Part shown: one piece after another, positions 8,303-17,009 of the stretch
How positions within the stretch are numbered: the stretch's first letter is position 1
Layout of the letters: every line of letters begins with the position of its first letter
Origin: Nitrospinaceae bacterium
GTDB taxonomy: Bacteria > Nitrospinota_A > UBA7883 > JAJDBK01
DNA: 50,200 nucleotides
Direction of reading: 5' to 3'
NCBI GenBank assembly: GCA_029261405.1
Contig: JAJDBK010000040.1
Location: 1 to 50,200, forward strand
Notes under the pieces: generated by a model
The model's input: only the letters and a program-made list of their open reading frames with translations
Told to the model about the DNA's origin: nothing
Databases searched by the model: none
Position numbers and translations under genes: made by a program

Positions 8303-9475
8303 TTACGCGGTAGCCGTTATGGCGGAGACCGCCTTTTTGGCGCCGTCACGCATCCCGTCGGCCACGATGAAGTTAAAACCACTTTCGGCGAGGATTTTTT
8401 TTCCTTCATCGACGTTGGTTCCTTCCATCCTGATTATTACGGGGGCGGTGACGTTGATCTTCCTGGCCGCGTTAACCACGCCGTTAGCCAGCCGGTCGCA
8501 ACGGAGAATACCGCCGAATATGTTGATGAAAATCCCTTTGACGCTCTCGTCGGCCAGGATTATGCGAAAAGCGTTTTCGATCTGCTCTTCAGACGCTCCG
8601 CCACCGACATCGAGGAAGTTGGCCGGTTCGCCACCTTCTATCTTGATGATGTCCATGGTAGCCATGGCAAGCCCGGCGCCGTTGACCATGCAACCTATAC
8701 TGCCGTCGAGCTTAATATAGTTCAAGTCGTACTTCGACGCTTCGATCTCAAGCTCTTCTTCTTCATTCAGGTCGCGGCATTCCACTATCTCTTTCTGACG
8801 GAACAGAGCGTTGTCGTCGAAGTTCATCTTGCAGTCGAGCGCAATGACCTCATTATCTCCCGTTATCAACAGCGGGTTGATCTCCGCAAGGGAGCAATCC
8901 TTGGCTTCAAACGCCTTGTAGAGTGACATAATGAATTTAACGCCCGCTTTAAAAGCGGCCCCTTCGAGCTTGAGGAAGAACGCAAGCTCCCTTGCCTGGG
9001 AGGGCATTAATCCTATAGCCGGATCGACCCACACCTTCATGATCTTTTCAGGTGTATTGGCCGCCACCTCCTCGATCTCCATACCACCCTCTTCAGAAGC
9101 CATGATGGCCGCTCGTGAGGTCTCACGATCAATGACTATTCCCAGGTATAACTCCCGGGCGATATCAAGGCCTTCTTCTATAAGGATGGTTTTGACCAAT
9201 TGACCTTCCGGCCCTGTCTGGTGGGTGACAAGATTCATCCCGAGAATCTCGTTTGAATACTCGATCACTTCTTCTCTGGTTTTGGCTAGTTTGACACCGC
9301 CACCTTTACCTCGCCCACCTGCGTGGATCTGGGCTTTAACTACAACCGGTAAACCGAGTTCGTCAACAATCTCGTTGATGGCGTCAGCGTCGGCTGTTTC
9401 GATGACACTTCCATCAGGAGTAGGGACACCGAACTTTCTTATAACTTCTTTCGCCTGATACTCGTGGATTTTCAT
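8303..9475 (-). CDS. sucC: Succinyl-CoA synthetase, beta subunit
   Basis: A 390-residue subunit with an N-terminal ATP-grasp domain ([35 protein letters not shown], the nucleotide-binding lysine loop) and a C-terminal ligase-CoA domain ([31 protein letters not shown]). The ATG at 9475 follows AAAGGA and gives the canonical N-terminus; the frame stays open to 9571 but that part covers the promoter. It is the first gene of the sucCD unit. Confidence 0.97.
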   Translation of the reverse strand: MKIHEYQAKEVIRKFGVPTPDGSVIETADADAINEIVDELGLPVVVKAQIHAGGRGKGGGVKLAKTREEVIEYSNEILGMNLVTHQTGPEGQLVKTILIEEGLDIARELYLGIVIDRETSRAAIMASEEGGMEIEEVAANTPEKIMKVWVDPAIGLMPSQARELAFFLKLEGAAFKAGVKFIMSLYKAFEAKDCSLAEINPLLITGDNEVIALDCKMNFDDNALFRQKEIVECRDLNEEEELEIEASKYDLNYIKLDGSIGCMVNGAGLAMATMDIIKIEGGEPANFLDVGGGASEEQIENAFRIILADESVKGIFINIFGGILRCDRLANGVVNAARKINVTAPVIIRMEGTNVDEGKKILAESGFNFIVADGMRDGAKKAVSAITATA

Positions 9476-9542
9476 ATAGGCATATCCTTTTATGGATGGG
9501 AATAGGTTCCACTCATTACAAAACTTGCCACAAAAGTCTGAT

Positions 9543-9571
9543 TTTATAGCATAAGCCCGGAGACGAGTCAA
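9543..9571 (-). promoter_or_regulatory. Sigma-70-type promoter for sucCD
   Basis: On the minus strand TTGACT (plus-strand 9566-9571), a 17-base spacer and TATAAA (9543-9548) form a near-consensus promoter, with TGC just before the -10. The leader to the sucC ATG is about 60 bases. Confidence 0.75.
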
Positions 9572-9650
9572 ATATTCGCGCCCAGGTTCTGAAGGTTGCT
9601 ATTATATACTGGGTAATCTGATGTATTGCTGAAAAAAGGAGGTTAATACG

Positions 9651-10118
9651 GTGTTCGGAAACTGGCTCGGAACTATGTCTGTGATACTTGTGGCCTCGAT
9701 GTTTCTCGCCTGCGTCAAAGGCGGAAATGAACCCGCCGACCTGATACAGGCGTCGCGGGTGATTCGAGACATGATGAAACCGGCGAACCTTTCCCGGTCA
9801 GGGTTTGCCTCCCGGGGGCCTGAAGCCACCCCATCACAGTTTGTTTCTTATATATTTTCAGAGATGGGCGCCGCCGAGTGGCCGGAACATGAAGGCATGG
9901 TCAACCCGGATGAACTAAAAGAGCTGAGGGCCATGGGTATGACATTCATGCCTACCGGGGTGGCTTTTGTCTCCGGCTCCCCCGACCCCGATGAAGGACG
10001 ACAGTTGGTCATAAAGTGGAATAATTCGGAACGTTTTGTTATTGTCGAAGGTTATACGAACCTGGAAGAAGCCCCGGTTCTGGTCCGTAAATGGAAACTG
10101 CCGAAGGTTTCACGATAA
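9651..10118 (+). CDS. Putative lipoprotein of unknown function
   Basis: A 155-residue protein. The GTG at 9651 follows a full AAGGAGGT ribosome site. The N-terminus has a hydrophobic stretch ending in MFLAC (C21), close to a lipobox although the -3 residue is Phe. The rest is a small mixed domain ending in a beta-rich block with basic residues (LVIKWNNSERFVIVEGY, VRKWKLPKV). I do not recognise it. It lies 10 bases before the hybrid kinase on the same strand, so the two are probably co-transcribed and it could be a periplasmic or membrane accessory of that sensor; this is inference from position. Confidence 0.7.
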   Translation: MFGNWLGTMSVILVASMFLACVKGGNEPADLIQASRVIRDMMKPANLSRSGFASRGPEATPSQFVSYIFSEMGAAEWPEHEGMVNPDELKELRAMGMTFMPTGVAFVSGSPDPDEGRQLVIKWNNSERFVIVEGYTNLEEAPVLVRKWKLPKVSR

Positions 10119-10128
10119 ACAGCGGAAA

Positions 10129-11832
10129 ATGAGTATGACCTCCAGGAAGAGTTATGAGGAGCTTGAAAAAGAACTCGACAGGGCGAACAACCTGATTGAA
10201 GCGGTCCGACACAGGGATATTAAAGCCGTCGGCTCCGATCCACTCCTCCAGGCCCTGCTTGAGGAGAATGGCGGTTTCGCCAAGCCGTATCATGAAGAGC
10301 CACAACTCGAAGAGTCGAAGCTCGAACTGATCACTTCGGTCCTCGAGTCCCTGACCTACCCGCTCTATGTAATCAACGTTAAGGATTACTCCGTAGAAAT
10401 ATCCAACTCCGCCGCAAAACGGTTGTATGGCGCGAAAAATTCCACCTGTTACGCCCTTGTGTTCGGTAGGGCAAAACCGTGCCCGGAGGAAAGATGTGTC
10501 CTGGAGAGGGTCAGGAAAACCGGGCGGGCCTGCTCTGTCGAACATTCCCTTGAAGAGGAAAACGGCGCAAAACGTATCTACGAGGTTCGGGGTCATCCCA
10601 TCTTCGACCGGGATGGAGAGCTTGTCAAGATGATTGAAACCGCTGTGGATATTACTGAACACAAGGAGGAGGAGCGGGAGCGTACCCGATTGCTGGAGCG
10701 GGTACGTCATGGTCAGAAGTTTGAGAGCCTCGGTGTTCTTGCAGGTGGAGTGGCGCACGATTTCAACAATATCCTGACATCTATCATAGGCAACGTGGAG
10801 CTTGCCATAGAGGACGCGCCAGCAGACTCTCCCCTGCTTGAAAGCGTGGAGGAGATCCAGACCGCCGCATACAGAGCGCACGATCTGTGCAAACAGATGC
10901 TGTCGTATTCCGGTGGCGGTAAATTCTTCACCCGGCGGGTAGACTTGAGTGAGATAGTCGAGGGTATGTCGAAACTGTTCAAAACCGTGGTTACCAAAGA
11001 GGCTGACCTGCGGTTCGAGCTCTCAAAGACGCCGTTAATGGTGAATGTCGATATCTCCCAGATACGGCAGGCGATCTTGAGCGTGGTCGTCAACTCGTCG
11101 GAGGCCATTGTCCAAGGTGGGGGAGGTGGGGTAATCAGTGTGAGTACAGGGATTATCGAATGTTGCATAAACAACGTGAAGGAAAATTGCACCGTCGTCG
11201 GCATATCGGGCGGCTTGTACGCTTACGTCAAGGTGGAGGACACCGGAGCGGGGATGGATACAGCTACCCAAAGCAAGGTATATGATCCTTTCTTCAGCAC
11301 AAAGTCCGCGGGCAGGGGGCTTGGAATGTCTGTGGCTATGGGAATCGCCCGATCCCATGATGGCGGAATGAAACTCGACTCCCGGGAAGGTGAAGGAACC
11401 CGGGTATCTTTTCTCCTGCCAATGGTCGATGAAAGTAGCGCGGAATGCGGGTCCGATTCTCGCCGTGCAAAGATAATCCTGTTCGTAGACTCAGAGGATC
11501 AGGTCCGGCGGTTGGGGGAGAAGATGATAAACAAACTTGGCTACTTAACCGTTACTGCAAAGAGTCCAAAAGACGCCCTGGAAATGTTTCGTGAACAGGC
11601 GGATAAAATGTCGCTGATATTTCTTAACCTGCAGGAGACAGACGAAGAGGTCGAGCAGTTGATCGGTGAGTTCAGGCGAATAAAGGGAGATATTCGCATC
11701 GTTCTGATAAGCGGCTACAGCGAGGCGGATATGGGAGAAAGACTCTCGGGCGCCAGGTCTACAGGCTTCATGAAAAAACCGTTTCAGATATCGGAATTAA
11801 AACGGGTGATCGAAGAGAACCTTTCTGGTTGA
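10129..11832 (+). CDS. PAS hybrid histidine kinase with degenerate receiver
   Basis: A 567-residue soluble sensor. A coiled N-terminal region (~1-65) precedes a PAS domain (~66-178) holding the cysteine pattern C107...PCPEERC (C118, C123). The HisKA block GGVAHDFNNILTSI has H210, followed by an ATPase domain (~300-432: N box with VVVNSSEAI, G1 DTGAGM, G2 GRGLGM). The C-terminal receiver (~448-565) lacks the phospho-acceptor: Asn500 stands where Asp is expected (SLIFLNLQE), while acidic D454 and Lys550 (FMKKPF) remain. It may therefore act as a docking or allosteric module. No DNA-binding partner is adjacent. The start could also be ATG 10135; the long frame from 10036 overlaps the previous gene and is unlikely. 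Confidence 0.88.
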   Translation: MSMTSRKSYEELEKELDRANNLIEAVRHRDIKAVGSDPLLQALLEENGGFAKPYHEEPQLEESKLELITSVLESLTYPLYVINVKDYSVEISNSAAKRLYGAKNSTCYALVFGRAKPCPEERCVLERVRKTGRACSVEHSLEEENGAKRIYEVRGHPIFDRDGELVKMIETAVDITEHKEEERERTRLLERVRHGQKFESLGVLAGGVAHDFNNILTSIIGNVELAIEDAPADSPLLESVEEIQTAAYRAHDLCKQMLSYSGGGKFFTRRVDLSEIVEGMSKLFKTVVTKEADLRFELSKTPLMVNVDISQIRQAILSVVVNSSEAIVQGGGGGVISVSTGIIECCINNVKENCTVVGISGGLYAYVKVEDTGAGMDTATQSKVYDPFFSTKSAGRGLGMSVAMGIARSHDGGMKLDSREGEGTRVSFLLPMVDESSAECGSDSRRAKIILFVDSEDQVRRLGEKMINKLGYLTVTAKSPKDALEMFREQADKMSLIFLNLQETDEEVEQLIGEFRRIKGDIRIVLISGYSEADMGERLSGARSTGFMKKPFQISELKRVIEENLSG

Positions 11833-11846
11833 GCCTGACAGACTCC

Positions 11847-13268
11847 TTAAAAAGAGTATTTGGCTTCGAAGAATAGCTGGTCGTTTTCGTCGATCGCCGC
11901 AAAGTAACTCTTCTCACCACTCTGGTAGAGTAACATTCCGATGGTAGCGAGAAAACCATCCCGGATATCGTATCCGGCGGAGAGACGCTGGAAAGAGCCT
12001 TTTTCACCCCTTGCGCCAAATAGTGAGGTGAGGGCGACGAGATGAAGCCGGTCGCGCATCTGGTTACTGTTCACCCGGATGACGGTCTGAAATTCATCCT
12101 TGTCCATTTCGTCCGGGCCGTCTGCCATTCGTGGGTCGTGGTTGATGATGATCCTGTCGATACCCTCAAACAGAACAGTCGTATCCGTTATCCCGGAATA
12201 TTCCAGTCCGACCATTATGTCGATCCGCTCTTTCGTCTCGCCAGGTGTTGCGAAGTATTCCAGGCCGGAAAACCTCGCCGACTCCAATTTCAGCAGGAAA
12301 TTCCCAGTCGCAACATTGATGGCGCCTCCGATCATGTTTATCCGGCTATGCTCTCTTCTGGTGGTAAAATCTCTCGTATCGAGAGTTAAATGCGCCCGAT
12401 CATCATAAACCTCGGCAAAATATAAGGAGATATCCCACCCGGAAAAGACGCCGTTTAACGCCGCCGCCCACTCTGGGGCCACACCCCATGAATCGGGTCT
12501 GGTTTCGTCTGGAGGGGGTAAATTTACAGGGTAGAATGGACTACCGAAGACAGGCTCCTTGTTGAACCTTATTTCGTGAAGGGCTATGGCGCTAAGAGAC
12601 CACGATCCGAAATAATAATCGAGCCTGCTCATTGTTACGGGAAGTCGCAGGTCTTCAATATCGACCAGACCGGGGTTTCTGTTGTCGAGGGGGTTTAAAA
12701 TGTCGGTTACGCGCAAATTATCCGACTTTCCCCATACCACTATCTGCCTGCCGATTTTTATGTCGAGACCGCCTGCCACGGTCCCTTGCAGGTAGGCGTT
12801 TTTCAGCTCAAGTTCCGATTCTGAATCGTTTAACAGCTCGCCTGTGAAACCGTCCTGTCCCCTGACCCGGTACGAAAGATCGTAAAATCCTGAGGAATCG
12901 GCGAAAACCCTCCAGTTATCTTCAAGCCGGATATCCACGTCGAGTTTCAGCCGCCCCCTTAACATTGAGAGACCACGGTGATCCGATTCCCCTGTTTGCG
13001 GAGCTTTTCTGTCGTAACTGTATGCTGTGGAGAAAGTGAAGGCCCCGCCAAAATCGAACATGGACCGCTCGTCCGGCCGGGTCGGTTTATCGTCTCCGAG
13101 AGGCTCCATGGGCTCTTCGTCGAATCCGTCGAGAGCGTTATCCACCTGCCACGGTTTCTCCTCCTCAAAGTCGGCAAGAGCCTCATCCGTATCCTGGGCT
13201 GTGACCACATTGCCATATGTAAATAGGGTTATGGTGAGCAGGAAGAAGAACATCTTTGATAAACGCAT
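11847..13268 (-). CDS. DUF1302 family outer-membrane beta-barrel protein
   Basis: A 473-residue protein with a signal peptide (MRLSKMFFFLLTITLF... cleavage near VVTAQ), an acidic linker (~25-70) and a beta-rich barrel ending in Phe, the usual BAM recognition residue. The segment GRQIVVWGKSDNLRVTDILN with the following DNR matches the DUF1302 signature. DUF1302 members are outer-membrane barrels, sometimes linked with lipid or RND transport, but the transported substrate is unknown. It converges with the hybrid kinase and is divergent from the PilB/GspE-type gene. Its stop codon falls inside a short sequence resembling the end of the MITE-like repeat. Confidence 0.85.
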   Translation of the reverse strand: MRLSKMFFFLLTITLFTYGNVVTAQDTDEALADFEEEKPWQVDNALDGFDEEPMEPLGDDKPTRPDERSMFDFGGAFTFSTAYSYDRKAPQTGESDHRGLSMLRGRLKLDVDIRLEDNWRVFADSSGFYDLSYRVRGQDGFTGELLNDSESELELKNAYLQGTVAGGLDIKIGRQIVVWGKSDNLRVTDILNPLDNRNPGLVDIEDLRLPVTMSRLDYYFGSWSLSAIALHEIRFNKEPVFGSPFYPVNLPPPDETRPDSWGVAPEWAAALNGVFSGWDISLYFAEVYDDRAHLTLDTRDFTTRREHSRINMIGGAINVATGNFLLKLESARFSGLEYFATPGETKERIDIMVGLEYSGITDTTVLFEGIDRIIINHDPRMADGPDEMDKDEFQTVIRVNSNQMRDRLHLVALTSLFGARGEKGSFQRLSAGYDIRDGFLATIGMLLYQSGEKSYFAAIDENDQLFFEAKYSF

Positions 13269-13324
13269 CCCCGATTATAAACCACCTTCATTTGCGAACA
13301 CGCCTCTATTAAGCGATCTGCAAG

Positions 13325-13353
13325 TCTTCCATACGCAAGGAATCTGCTATAAT
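13325..13353 (+). promoter_or_regulatory. Extended -10 promoter of the PilB/GspE-type gene
   Basis: TGCTATAAT (TATAAT at 13348-13353) is an extended -10; a weak -35 (CTTCCA) lies about 16 bases upstream. The gene starts 30 bases after the -10. The same TCTGCTATAAT string occurs ahead of valS. Confidence 0.6.
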
Positions 13354-13382
13354 CGGTCCAAAATACTCTATCAGAGGATCAG

Positions 13383-16013
13383 ATGGTTACGGGAGCAGAG
13401 CGGAATAAGCCAGGGGCTAGAATGTTGGGTGACCTGCTCGTTCAAGACAAGCTCATCACGCTCGATCAACTGGAGAACGCTCTTAAAACCCAGAAAGCGG
13501 AGCGCATGAGGATCGAGAAATTCGATCTTGGAGAATATCTGGTTTCCAACAGGATCGTCGATAGAAACATCTTGAACGCTATCGAGAAGAAATACCGTTT
13601 TAACGTCAAACTTGGCGACTCCCTTGTCGCTGACCGTGTCATCACCCAGGAACAGCTCGATAAGGCTCTGACCAAAAAGAAAGAATTTCAGTTCGTGGGC
13701 GAAGTACTGCTCCAACAGAAACTGATCGACAAAAGCCAGTTGTATGAAGCGCTGAAACAGCAGTTTTCCGTTCCATCGTTCCAGGCCGTTCTGGTAAATG
13801 AGGGGCTGGTTACCGAGGCTCGAATGCGTGAGATCATGCTGAAGAACACGTTGCATCCTTCCCTCGGAGAGGTTCTGATCGAACAGGGCGCAATCTCGAT
13901 CCTCAACTTACACAGGGAGTTGCGCAAGCATAAAAAACGGCGACAGTTAGGCGATATGCTTGTGGAATCCGGTTTTATATCTGTGGAACAACTGGAGCTT
14001 GCCCTGGAAAAACAGCGCTTTTCCGGGACACCTCTGGGGAAGACCCTGATCAACTCAGGCGTGATTACAGAGGTCGAGTTCTCTCTGGTCCTGGCGCGGC
14101 AGTTCGCCATGCCCTTTTCGATTCTTGACGACAACACCATACCCGACCAGGAGGTGGGCAGACTGACGAATATCGTGGGTATCAAGGAAGCCATAAAGTA
14201 TCATGTTATTCCCTTAAGTTTCAAAGATAAAAAGCTGAAACTCGCCGTATTTAACCCCTACGATATCGAGCGGGTGGTCGGCTTTGATTCTGTTATAAAC
14301 TTTGATATAAGCCTGACTCTGACCCGGGAGGAGGATTTCAGGAAGACGTTTGAGCGGCTCTATGGCAGGGCTCCTGACTGGAATGAGATGAACGATCAGA
14401 TGGGAGACCTGATCGGAGAAGCGTTAAACATCTCCATTGAAGACGACTCGCCCACAGAGATCGAATCGAAATACGCCGCCCCCGGAAAGGATAAGGAAGC
14501 TGAAAACCTGGTCAACCTCATAGTCTCGTACGGTATAACTTCAAGCGCCTCCGATATCCATATTGAACACGACCAGAAAGGCGTTCATGTACGGTATAGG
14601 GTGGACGGAGTTTTACGCGAGCTTAAAGACCCCGACATTTCAAGACGCTTGCAGGCCAAGGCGGCGGCGACCGTGTCGCGTGTCAAGGTCATGTCGAGCC
14701 TCGACATTGCCGAACGCCGTCTTCCTCAGGATGGAGCGTTCCGTCTCTCGATATTCGACACCAACATAAACGCCAAGGTTAATCTCGATTTTCGTGTGGC
14801 GATCTGCCGTTCAGCGTTCGGCGAAAACGTTGTCATGCGCATAATCGACTCCCGCAAGGCGGACATGCGGCTCGATGAACTGACCCATTCAAAAGAGATC
14901 CTGGACGGACTGGTCAAGCTACTCAAGAGTCCTGCGGGCATGTTGCTCGTAGTTGGGCCTACAGGTTCCGGGAAATCCTCCACTCTCTACGCCAGCCTCC
15001 ATTACCTTAACAATACAGGTACGAAGATCATAACGGCGGAGGACCCGGTGGAGCATAAGGTCGCCGGCATCATGCAAACCCAGGTCTTGCCGAAGATCGG
15101 CCTCACTTTTGTGAGACTGTTAAAATCGTTTTTACGGCAGGATCCGGATATCATAATGGTCGGTGAGGTCAGGGACGCCGAAACCGTGAGAGTGGCTGTG
15201 GAGGCGGCGCTGACCGGGCATTTCATACTCTCCTCCCTTCACACCAACGATTCGATCGGCTCCATCAGCAGGATGCGAGACATGGGGCTTTCCGATCTTC
15301 AGATCGTCTCGGCCTTGAGAGGTGTCCTGGCCCAGAGACTGGTCCGCGCAATTTGCAAGAGGTGCAGACAGATATATATGCCGAGTCGGGAAGAGTGGTC
15401 TGTCATATTTCCGGAAGAGCCGGTGCACCTGAAGTTCTATCAGGGCGCAGGTTGTCAGGAGTGTAACCACACAGGCTTCGCCGGCAGGGTGGTTATTTCA
15501 GAGTTGTTCCTGATAAACCAGGTCATTGCGAAAACTATTCTTCAGGGCGCCGACGAAGAGATCATATACGAAACAGCCAAGGGTGAAGGTATGAAGATGA
15601 TGATCGAGGATGGCCTCGACAAACTTGACCAGACCACCCTTTCGGAGCTTATCAAGGTCATACCGACGGAATCGGTTTTGCGGTTCCGCACAAACTACAC
15701 CCAGGCTCATTCGATGTTTCACCAGTATGAGGCGCCGGAAGGATGCGCTCTGGAGTTTCAGACACTCTTTACAGCAGTCAAACAGGGAATGTCGAAGATA
15801 AGGATTCATGAGCTGTTTGTCCAGTTCCGTAACCTGAGAAAAAGGATGAAAGAGCCGACCGACCATCTGAACGAACACGATTTCGGTCGGTTTCTCGAAA
15901 GCAAGCTGAAAGAAGCCGGGAGCGGAGAAGATCCGAGTGGTTACAGAATCAGTCTGCTCAACCACGAGCGGAGGGCTGTTATCATGGTCGAGGCGTCACG
16001 GGCTGATTTATGA
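13383..16013 (+). CDS. PilB/GspE/MshE-type secretion ATPase with expanded N-terminus
   Basis: An 876-residue AAA ATPase that would power pilus extension or type II secretion from the inner-membrane face. The core is complete: Walker A GPTGSGKSST at 525-534, Asp box around 553, Walker B DPDIIMVGEVRD at 587-598, His box SLHTND near 618, and zinc tetracysteine C658xxC661...C691xxC694. The N-terminus holds about eight units of the form LG-x2-LV-x2-G-x-I-x3-QL-x2-AL between residues 14 and 240, compared with one or two GspE_N/MshEN domains in ordinary members; MshEN domains can bind c-di-GMP. About 110 residues after the ATPase core (765-876) form an extra helical tail. No inner-membrane platform or pseudopilin gene is adjacent. 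Whether it serves the pilins at 38.6 kb is unknown. Confidence 0.9.
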   Translation: MVTGAERNKPGARMLGDLLVQDKLITLDQLENALKTQKAERMRIEKFDLGEYLVSNRIVDRNILNAIEKKYRFNVKLGDSLVADRVITQEQLDKALTKKKEFQFVGEVLLQQKLIDKSQLYEALKQQFSVPSFQAVLVNEGLVTEARMREIMLKNTLHPSLGEVLIEQGAISILNLHRELRKHKKRRQLGDMLVESGFISVEQLELALEKQRFSGTPLGKTLINSGVITEVEFSLVLARQFAMPFSILDDNTIPDQEVGRLTNIVGIKEAIKYHVIPLSFKDKKLKLAVFNPYDIERVVGFDSVINFDISLTLTREEDFRKTFERLYGRAPDWNEMNDQMGDLIGEALNISIEDDSPTEIESKYAAPGKDKEAENLVNLIVSYGITSSASDIHIEHDQKGVHVRYRVDGVLRELKDPDISRRLQAKAAATVSRVKVMSSLDIAERRLPQDGAFRLSIFDTNINAKVNLDFRVAICRSAFGENVVMRIIDSRKADMRLDELTHSKEILDGLVKLLKSPAGMLLVVGPTGSGKSSTLYASLHYLNNTGTKIITAEDPVEHKVAGIMQTQVLPKIGLTFVRLLKSFLRQDPDIIMVGEVRDAETVRVAVEAALTGHFILSSLHTNDSIGSISRMRDMGLSDLQIVSALRGVLAQRLVRAICKRCRQIYMPSREEWSVIFPEEPVHLKFYQGAGCQECNHTGFAGRVVISELFLINQVIAKTILQGADEEIIYETAKGEGMKMMIEDGLDKLDQTTLSELIKVIPTESVLRFRTNYTQAHSMFHQYEAPEGCALEFQTLFTAVKQGMSKIRIHELFVQFRNLRKRMKEPTDHLNEHDFGRFLESKLKEAGSGEDPSGYRISLLNHERRAVIMVEASRADL

Positions 16014-16076
16014 TTTTTTCGATAATCCACAAAATGATAATTTTATCTCCGTCATATTCAGGGCCGGTGTAGCGCC

Positions 16077-16940
16077 ATGGGAGTAGGCTTGGAAATTGAG
16101 GATGTGAGGCGGTGGCTTGAGTCTGCGCCTCAACTACCTGAAGAAACAAAACGGGCGTTGTCTCTGCTCAAGAGTCAAGGAGAGCTGTTCCCTGAGGGTA
16201 TCGATAATCTCAGCGATAGCAAAGAGTTGGAGTCCAGGATTCTCGCCACCTTAAATTCCCCTTTCATGCGAATGTTAAATAAAATACCCGATATAACCAC
16301 GGGTAAAGAGGTTGTCAGCTCCGACGAGATTAAAAGCCTCGCTCTGGCTTCCACGTTGACATTACCGTTTTTCACAGGAACCGAAGAGAACGCAAATTAT
16401 TACAAGGAGCTGTGGACTCATTCGATCCTGGTGGGGCTGGTGTCAAGATACCTGGCAGAAGATATGGGGCAACTGAACCTTGATTCGTTCTATCTGGCGG
16501 GAATGTTACACGATACCGGTTCTCTGCTGGTTCCGAAATTGAAGAATTCCGGTTTCGCAGGCGACCTGAAGGAGGGTGAAGCCCCGGAGAAAAGGGGGAC
16601 GAACGTTGTTATTTCTCATGATGAGATTGGCGCCACGGTTTTGGGATACTGGAGATTCCCGGTCGAAGCGGTCTGCGCCGCAAGGTTTCATCACCGTCCA
16701 TGGCTCGACACAGTTTCCCCCACTGTATCTCTCGCCGTACATTTCGCCGAATCAGTTATCGGCATGGCGGGTCTTGCCCCAGGTTACGAAGTCCTGTCGC
16801 CGGAGTCTTTCCTCGAATCGAGAGGCGCCGCGATGCTGGAGGAATATGACATTGAACCAAGCGAACGGTACCTTAATCAACTCTCCTGCACGGTAAAAAG
16901 TTACGCCATATCGGCGGTCGAAATATCAGGCGTGCGATAG
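16077..16940 (+). CDS. HDOD domain protein
   Basis: A 287-residue cytoplasmic signalling protein. The HDOD fold is seen from ~15 to 230: helical N-terminal part, then LWTHSILVGLVSRYLAE, LAGMLHDTGSLL with H145-D146, SHDEIGATVLGYWRFP and ARFHHRP. Many HDOD proteins have lost phosphohydrolase activity and act as regulators; here several metal-site histidines remain, so activity is open. It follows the secretion ATPase by 63 bases on the same strand and may be co-transcribed. The ribosome site before ATG 16077 is weak. Confidence 0.8.
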   Translation: MGVGLEIEDVRRWLESAPQLPEETKRALSLLKSQGELFPEGIDNLSDSKELESRILATLNSPFMRMLNKIPDITTGKEVVSSDEIKSLALASTLTLPFFTGTEENANYYKELWTHSILVGLVSRYLAEDMGQLNLDSFYLAGMLHDTGSLLVPKLKNSGFAGDLKEGEAPEKRGTNVVISHDEIGATVLGYWRFPVEAVCAARFHHRPWLDTVSPTVSLAVHFAESVIGMAGLAPGYEVLSPESFLESRGAAMLEEYDIEPSERYLNQLSCTVKSYAISAVEISGVR

Positions 16941-16943
16941 GGC

Positions 16944-16972
16944 CCTTCGCTCCCTGATCTATCTGCTATAAT
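16944..16972 (+). promoter_or_regulatory. Extended -10 promoter of valS
   Basis: TGCTATAAT with TATAAT at 16967-16972 forms an extended -10; the -35 region (CCTTCG) is poor. The valS start lies 37 bases downstream. Confidence 0.55.
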
Positions 16973-17009
16973 TCCCGATTCTACTTTTAAATTATAGCGA
17001 GATTATTTC

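Noticed and set aside
8235-8720. Plus-strand frame of 161 codons opposite sucC/sucD
   Set aside because: Antisense to two conserved enzymes, with no ribosome site and no recognisable domain.
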